Below are positions 6,650 through 8,897 of a DNA stretch of 8,897 nt, one piece after another; the stretch's first letter is position 1; each line of letters starts with the position of its first letter. The position numbers were made by a program, and so were the translations under genes. The notes under the pieces are model-generated. The model ran no database searches. It saw only the letters and a list, made by a program, of their open reading frames with translations, and was not told the origin of the DNA. The DNA comes from an uncultured Desulfuromonadales bacterium (GTDB taxonomy: Bacteria > Desulfobacterota > Desulfuromonadia > Desulfuromonadales > Geopsychrobacteraceae), in NCBI GenBank assembly GCA_947259685.1, contig CAMYNC010000142.1, positions 3,101-11,997 of the forward strand, written 5' to 3'.

Positions 6650-6967
6650 ATGAGGATCGAGGAATACTTAACCGAGGAGGGCAAGAGTCCGTTCGAAGCG
6701 TGGTTCTTGAAATTGAATGCGCGGGCTGCGGCAAAAGTAACAACTGCTCTCGCCAGACTGGAAAACGGCAATACCTCCAATGTCAAAGCGCTTGGTTCCG
6801 GAATCAATGAATATTAGATCGATTTCGGACCTGGCTACCGAATCTATTTCGGGTATGACGGCACGACCTTGGTGATCCTTCTTGCCGGAGGAACGAAGAA
6901 ACGCCAGCAGAACGATATCGACACGGCAAAAGATCGCTGGAAGAATTACAAACAACGGAAGAAATAA
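6650..6967 (+). pseudogene. HI1419-like addiction-module toxin, interrupted by TAG
   Basis: Reading through one stop, this frame encodes a protein of about 105 residues of the HI1419-type killer family (TIGR02683, RelE/ParE superfamily), small ribosome- or gyrase-directed toxins also called Gp49-like. MRIEEYLTEEGKSPFEAWF at the start and [12 protein letters not shown] (57-68) and [14 protein letters not shown] (77-90) are typical of the family. Codon 56, at 6815-6817, is TAG, directly before the conserved [11 protein letters not shown] block, so the normal product is a 55-residue fragment lacking the C-terminal half. One base change from AAG or CAG would suffice. GGGAG (6640-6644) gives a good ribosome site. 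The remainder of the frame shows no further damage, which suggests a recent lesion. A sequencing error or UAG read-through is possible. Confidence 0.85.
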
Positions 6968-6983
6968 TAGAAGGGAGATAGAT

Positions 6984-7298
6984 ATGCCCCTGACCAAACA
7001 ATTCAGAGAAACTGTCATGGCCAGAGCCAAGGATGACAAAGAGTTCAGACAAGAGCTGATTATCGAGGCGACTAATGCGCTCCTGGAAGGTGACATTGAT
7101 ACAGGCAAGAGCCTGATCAAAGACTACCTCAACGCCACTGAAGCTTTTACTGCCGTCGCCGATCAGCTTCAAAAGGACGAAAAGAGCATCCGACGCATGC
7201 TCGGCCCCAGCGGTAATCCAACCCTAAAAAACTTTATTGGCATTCTTCAGGCCTGTAGCTCGACAGAACATCTTAGTCTGAAAATCTGCCACCATTAA
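6984..7298 (+). CDS. HI1420-like addiction-module antitoxin
   Basis: A 104-residue DNA-binding protein of the HI1420 antidote family (TIGR02684, XRE-like helix-turn-helix). The N-terminus MPLTKQFRETVMARAKDDKEF matches family architecture, and the helix-turn-helix lies at about 52-90 with RRMLGPSGNPTLKNFIGIL as the signature. Such antitoxins bind the toxin and repress the shared promoter. An in-frame upstream ATG at 6882 lies inside the toxin sequence and is rejected: AAGGGAG (6971-6977) sits 6 nt before 6984. The gene starts 16 nt after the toxin's stop, as expected for this pair. It appears intact although the toxin is broken, leaving an orphan antitoxin and possible repressor. Confidence 0.88.
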   Translation: MPLTKQFRETVMARAKDDKEFRQELIIEATNALLEGDIDTGKSLIKDYLNATEAFTAVADQLQKDEKSIRRMLGPSGNPTLKNFIGILQACSSTEHLSLKICHH

Positions 7299-7308
7299 AC
7301 AGCAATGA

Positions 7309-7329
7309 CCTGTCGGAAAAGTTGACAGG
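7309..7329. other. Hairpin after the antitoxin gene
   Basis: CCTGTC (7309-7314) and GACAGG (7324-7329) form a perfect 6-bp stem with a 9-nt loop, 10 nt past the antitoxin stop and inside the exon flanking the group II intron. There is no T-run on the plus side; on the minus side the sequence after it is also not T-rich. It may be a weak terminator for the addiction module. Confidence 0.3.
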
Positions 7330-7355
7330 CCATTAGCTTGAAGCCCAGCGGTATC

Positions 7356-7390
7356 GGATAAGTAGTGGCCGTTACCGGCCACTACTCTCC
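7356..7390 (-). ncRNA. Group II intron domain VI
   Basis: AGTAGTGGCCG (7361-7371, plus strand) and CGGCCACTACT (7376-7386) make a perfect 11-bp stem with a 4-nt loop. On the minus strand the base continues with GGAG pairing to TATCC, leaving A at 7359 bulged. A bulged adenosine near the foot of this helix is the lariat branch point, and its distance from the proposed 3' splice site is right. All pairings are intact. Confidence 0.85.
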
Positions 7391-7393
7391 TAA

Positions 7394-7427
7394 GAACCGT
7401 GCGTGCAAGTTTCCCTGCACACGGCTC
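7394..7427 (-). ncRNA. Group II intron domain V (catalytic core)
   Basis: Exactly 34 nt on the minus strand, beginning GAGCCGTG and ending CACGGTTC. It folds into a lower stem with AGC at positions 2-4 as the catalytic triad, a two-base bulge (A24, C25) and an upper stem closed by a GAAA tetraloop. This is the consensus domain V, and I see no damaging substitution. It begins 16 nt after the maturase stop, and a 3-nt linker (TTA) leads to domain VI. Confidence 0.92.
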
Positions 7428-7443
7428 AAGCCTTTCTAAGGTC

Positions 7444-8897
7444 CTAGACCCGGCTCCTTTCAGCTGTTGTTACCCCCTTGCTCAGCAGTAGCTGCTGTTT
7501 CCTGCGCTTCTCCAAATACGGGATAAATGCGCTGTCGCAGGGGGTTGCCTCAGCTCTCAGTTTCACATGGCGTATGATTCTTATTTTGCTAATTTTGGCC
7601 AGCTTCAATAGAATCAGACGGTTGTCAGCTCCTCTTGTCCTAGCGTGGAAATGCCAGATTTTGAGCGTTGGATGGCAGAAGTAATTATCCCTTAGCCATT
7701 TCGCGTTCTTATGAGGGTGACGTCGCCTCGTCCATCGACAAAGCGCTTGAAAAATCGCTTCATCTGCCTTAGAGAATATGGCTTTCGAAACCACGGAACG
7801 GTAATAATTCGCCCATCCCCTCAATTTTGGATTGAGTAATCAAATTAGGCTTTCCGTTTTAATCGTAGGGTTCGATTTAATAATAGTACGCATCCCATCC
7901 AAGAATGATTTTATGCTTTTCTTGGACGGCTTGATGAGCAACTTGCCATCGTATTTGCGCACATTAAAGCCGAGGAAGTCAAAACCCTGATCAATGTGGG
8001 TGATTAAGGTTTTCTCTTCTGACAGCGTAAGTCCTCTTTCTGCAAGAAATTGAACTATCGCAGGCTTGACTTTTCTTTCCAATATGTCTTTGGAAGCGCA
8101 TGTAATGACAAAGTCATCCGCATATCTCACCACATTGACCTTATCTGTCTTCGCCGTTGCCTGTTGGACAACTTCGATCATCCCATCTAAAGTCATGTTC
8201 GCGAGTGTAGGCGAAATAATACCACCTTGCGGAGTGCCCGCTTCTGTTTCATAGAAGACGTCTTCCTCTATGTATCCCGCATTCAGCCATTGTTTGAGCA
8301 TGGCTTTATCCATCGGGATACGCTCCAGTAGCCAGTTATGGCTAATGCCATCAAAACAAGCTTTAATATCCCCTTCGAGTATCCATTGGGCCGAGTTTTT
8401 CCTCGCCAAGGCGAGGAAGCACTGGGCAATGGCATCGGCAGTACTGTGCTCGGGTCGAAACCCATATGAGTGCTTGTCCGCTGTGACTTCCGCAATGGGT
8501 TCCAAAAGAGGGCCTGCATCGCTCTGTCTTTCATCGTCGGAATTCCCAGTGGGCGTTGTTTGCCGTTTTTCTTAGGAATATAGACGCGCCGCAAGGGCTG
8601 CGCACGGTAGCCTTTGCGTTGTAATGATTGTACGGCCTGGATTTTCTCTTTCGGTGTTCTCCAAAGAATGCCATCAACACCAGGAGTTTTAGCGCCGGTG
8701 TTACTTGTCACCCGTTTTATCGCCAGTAATTTTGCGAAATACGAGTGGGTTAGCATCCATTGCAGGGCTTTGGCTTTACCACGCTTCCCTTGTTGAGTTG
8801 CCTTTGCAATACGCATTTGCAGCCGACGTACCTGTTGCTCCACATGTTTCCAGTCAATTTGGCTCCATGTATTGCCGCAGGTTGGAGACGCACCAGT
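7444..8897 (-). pseudogene. ltrA: Group II intron reverse transcriptase/maturase, broken
   Basis: The intron-encoded LtrA-type protein, open to the right edge, so its N-terminus is outside the window. In order: VEQQVRRLQMRI, TPGVDG, LRRVYIPKKNGKQRPLGIP, then a frame change at 8506-8507, SYGFRPEHSTADAI, DIKACFD, AGTPQGGIISPTLAN, the catalytic YADD (codons at 8113-8124), FLGF, the maturase block GWANYYR, and a residual RHVKLRAEATP. Relatives have about four residues (YLLA type) between QAL and LEPIAE, where only 2 nt remain, so about 10 nt appear deleted. TGA at 7840-7842 then interrupts the second frame, most simply from GGA, glycine in relatives. After KRRKQQ the expected HNH motif (CxxC, HH, C) is missing and the frame ends in TAG at 7444. 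No active protein can be made. Confidence 0.92.

Larger units (their letters stand above)
7353..8897 (-). mobile_element. Group II intron, 3' part, running off the window
   Basis: A retroelement on the minus strand with a degenerate LtrA-type protein gene followed by domains V and VI of the ribozyme. The 3' splice site is placed after GAT, at about 7353, with AT as the terminal AY and the branch A seven nucleotides from the end; 7351 (ending AC) is an alternative. The 5' end, domains I-III and the exon-binding sites lie beyond the right edge. It is convergent with the addiction module and begins about 54 bp after the antitoxin stop, so it does not interrupt that gene. What its 5' exon is cannot be seen. 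Confidence 0.9.

Noticed and set aside
6815..6817. TAG in the toxin as a programmed pyrrolysine codon
   Set aside because: No pyrrolysine genes or insertion context are visible, and the toxin family has no such residue; nonsense mutation is simpler.
6882..6983. Upstream ATG for the antitoxin, adding 34 residues
   Set aside because: It lies inside the toxin sequence in another frame; family length and the AAGGGAG site support 6984.
1..8897. CRISPR array, tRNA or rRNA
   Set aside because: No regularly spaced repeats and no cloverleaf or rRNA-like sequence were seen on either strand.

Overview
The window looks like a chromosomal segment from a Gram-negative proteobacterium in the broad sense. 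I lean towards Desulfobacterota/Desulfuromonadales, with Gammaproteobacteria as the alternative, but this rests only on the gene mix (KamA-family radical SAM enzyme, AqpZ, DUF4139 protein, HI1419/HI1420-type addiction pair, LtrA-type group II intron). No rRNA, tRNA or other phylogenetic marker is present, so the assignment is weak.

Left part (1-3766): a rho-independent terminator (127-163) closes something that lies mostly or wholly outside the window. Three minus-strand genes follow, listed from their upstream end: an MFS transporter (3766-2567), a TetR-family regulator (2402-1830) and a KamA-family aminomutase (1378-206). The TetR gene has a perfect TATAAT box and an 18-bp imperfect palindrome over its -35 region, which suggests autoregulation. 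About 450 nt between the TetR gene and kamA carry mutually exclusive hairpins and no convincing gene.

Middle part (3844-6283): divergent from the MFS gene, on the plus strand, is aqpZ, a water channel very close in sequence to E. coli AqpZ. It has a plausible extended -10 promoter and a strong 5'-UTR hairpin. Next comes a secreted DUF4140/DUF4139 protein with a signal peptide and a coiled coil.

Right part (6284-8897): an accessory region in decay. About 366 nt without a gene precede a two-gene addiction module. Its HI1419-like (RelE/ParE superfamily) toxin is interrupted by an in-frame TAG at codon 56, while the HI1420-like antitoxin is intact. Convergent to it, about 50 bp past the antitoxin stop, lies the 3' end of a group II intron on the minus strand. 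The intron has a textbook 34-nt domain V and a domain VI with a bulged branch-point A. Its reverse transcriptase/maturase gene is broken by an inferred 10-nt deletion and an in-frame TGA, and it lacks a complete HNH endonuclease domain. The intron runs off the right edge.

I did not find a convincing undescribed system. The items most worth following are the KamA homologue that lacks both lysine-specifying aspartates, the long structured region upstream of it, and the half-dead addiction module beside an intron whose RNA core looks intact while its protein is dead.
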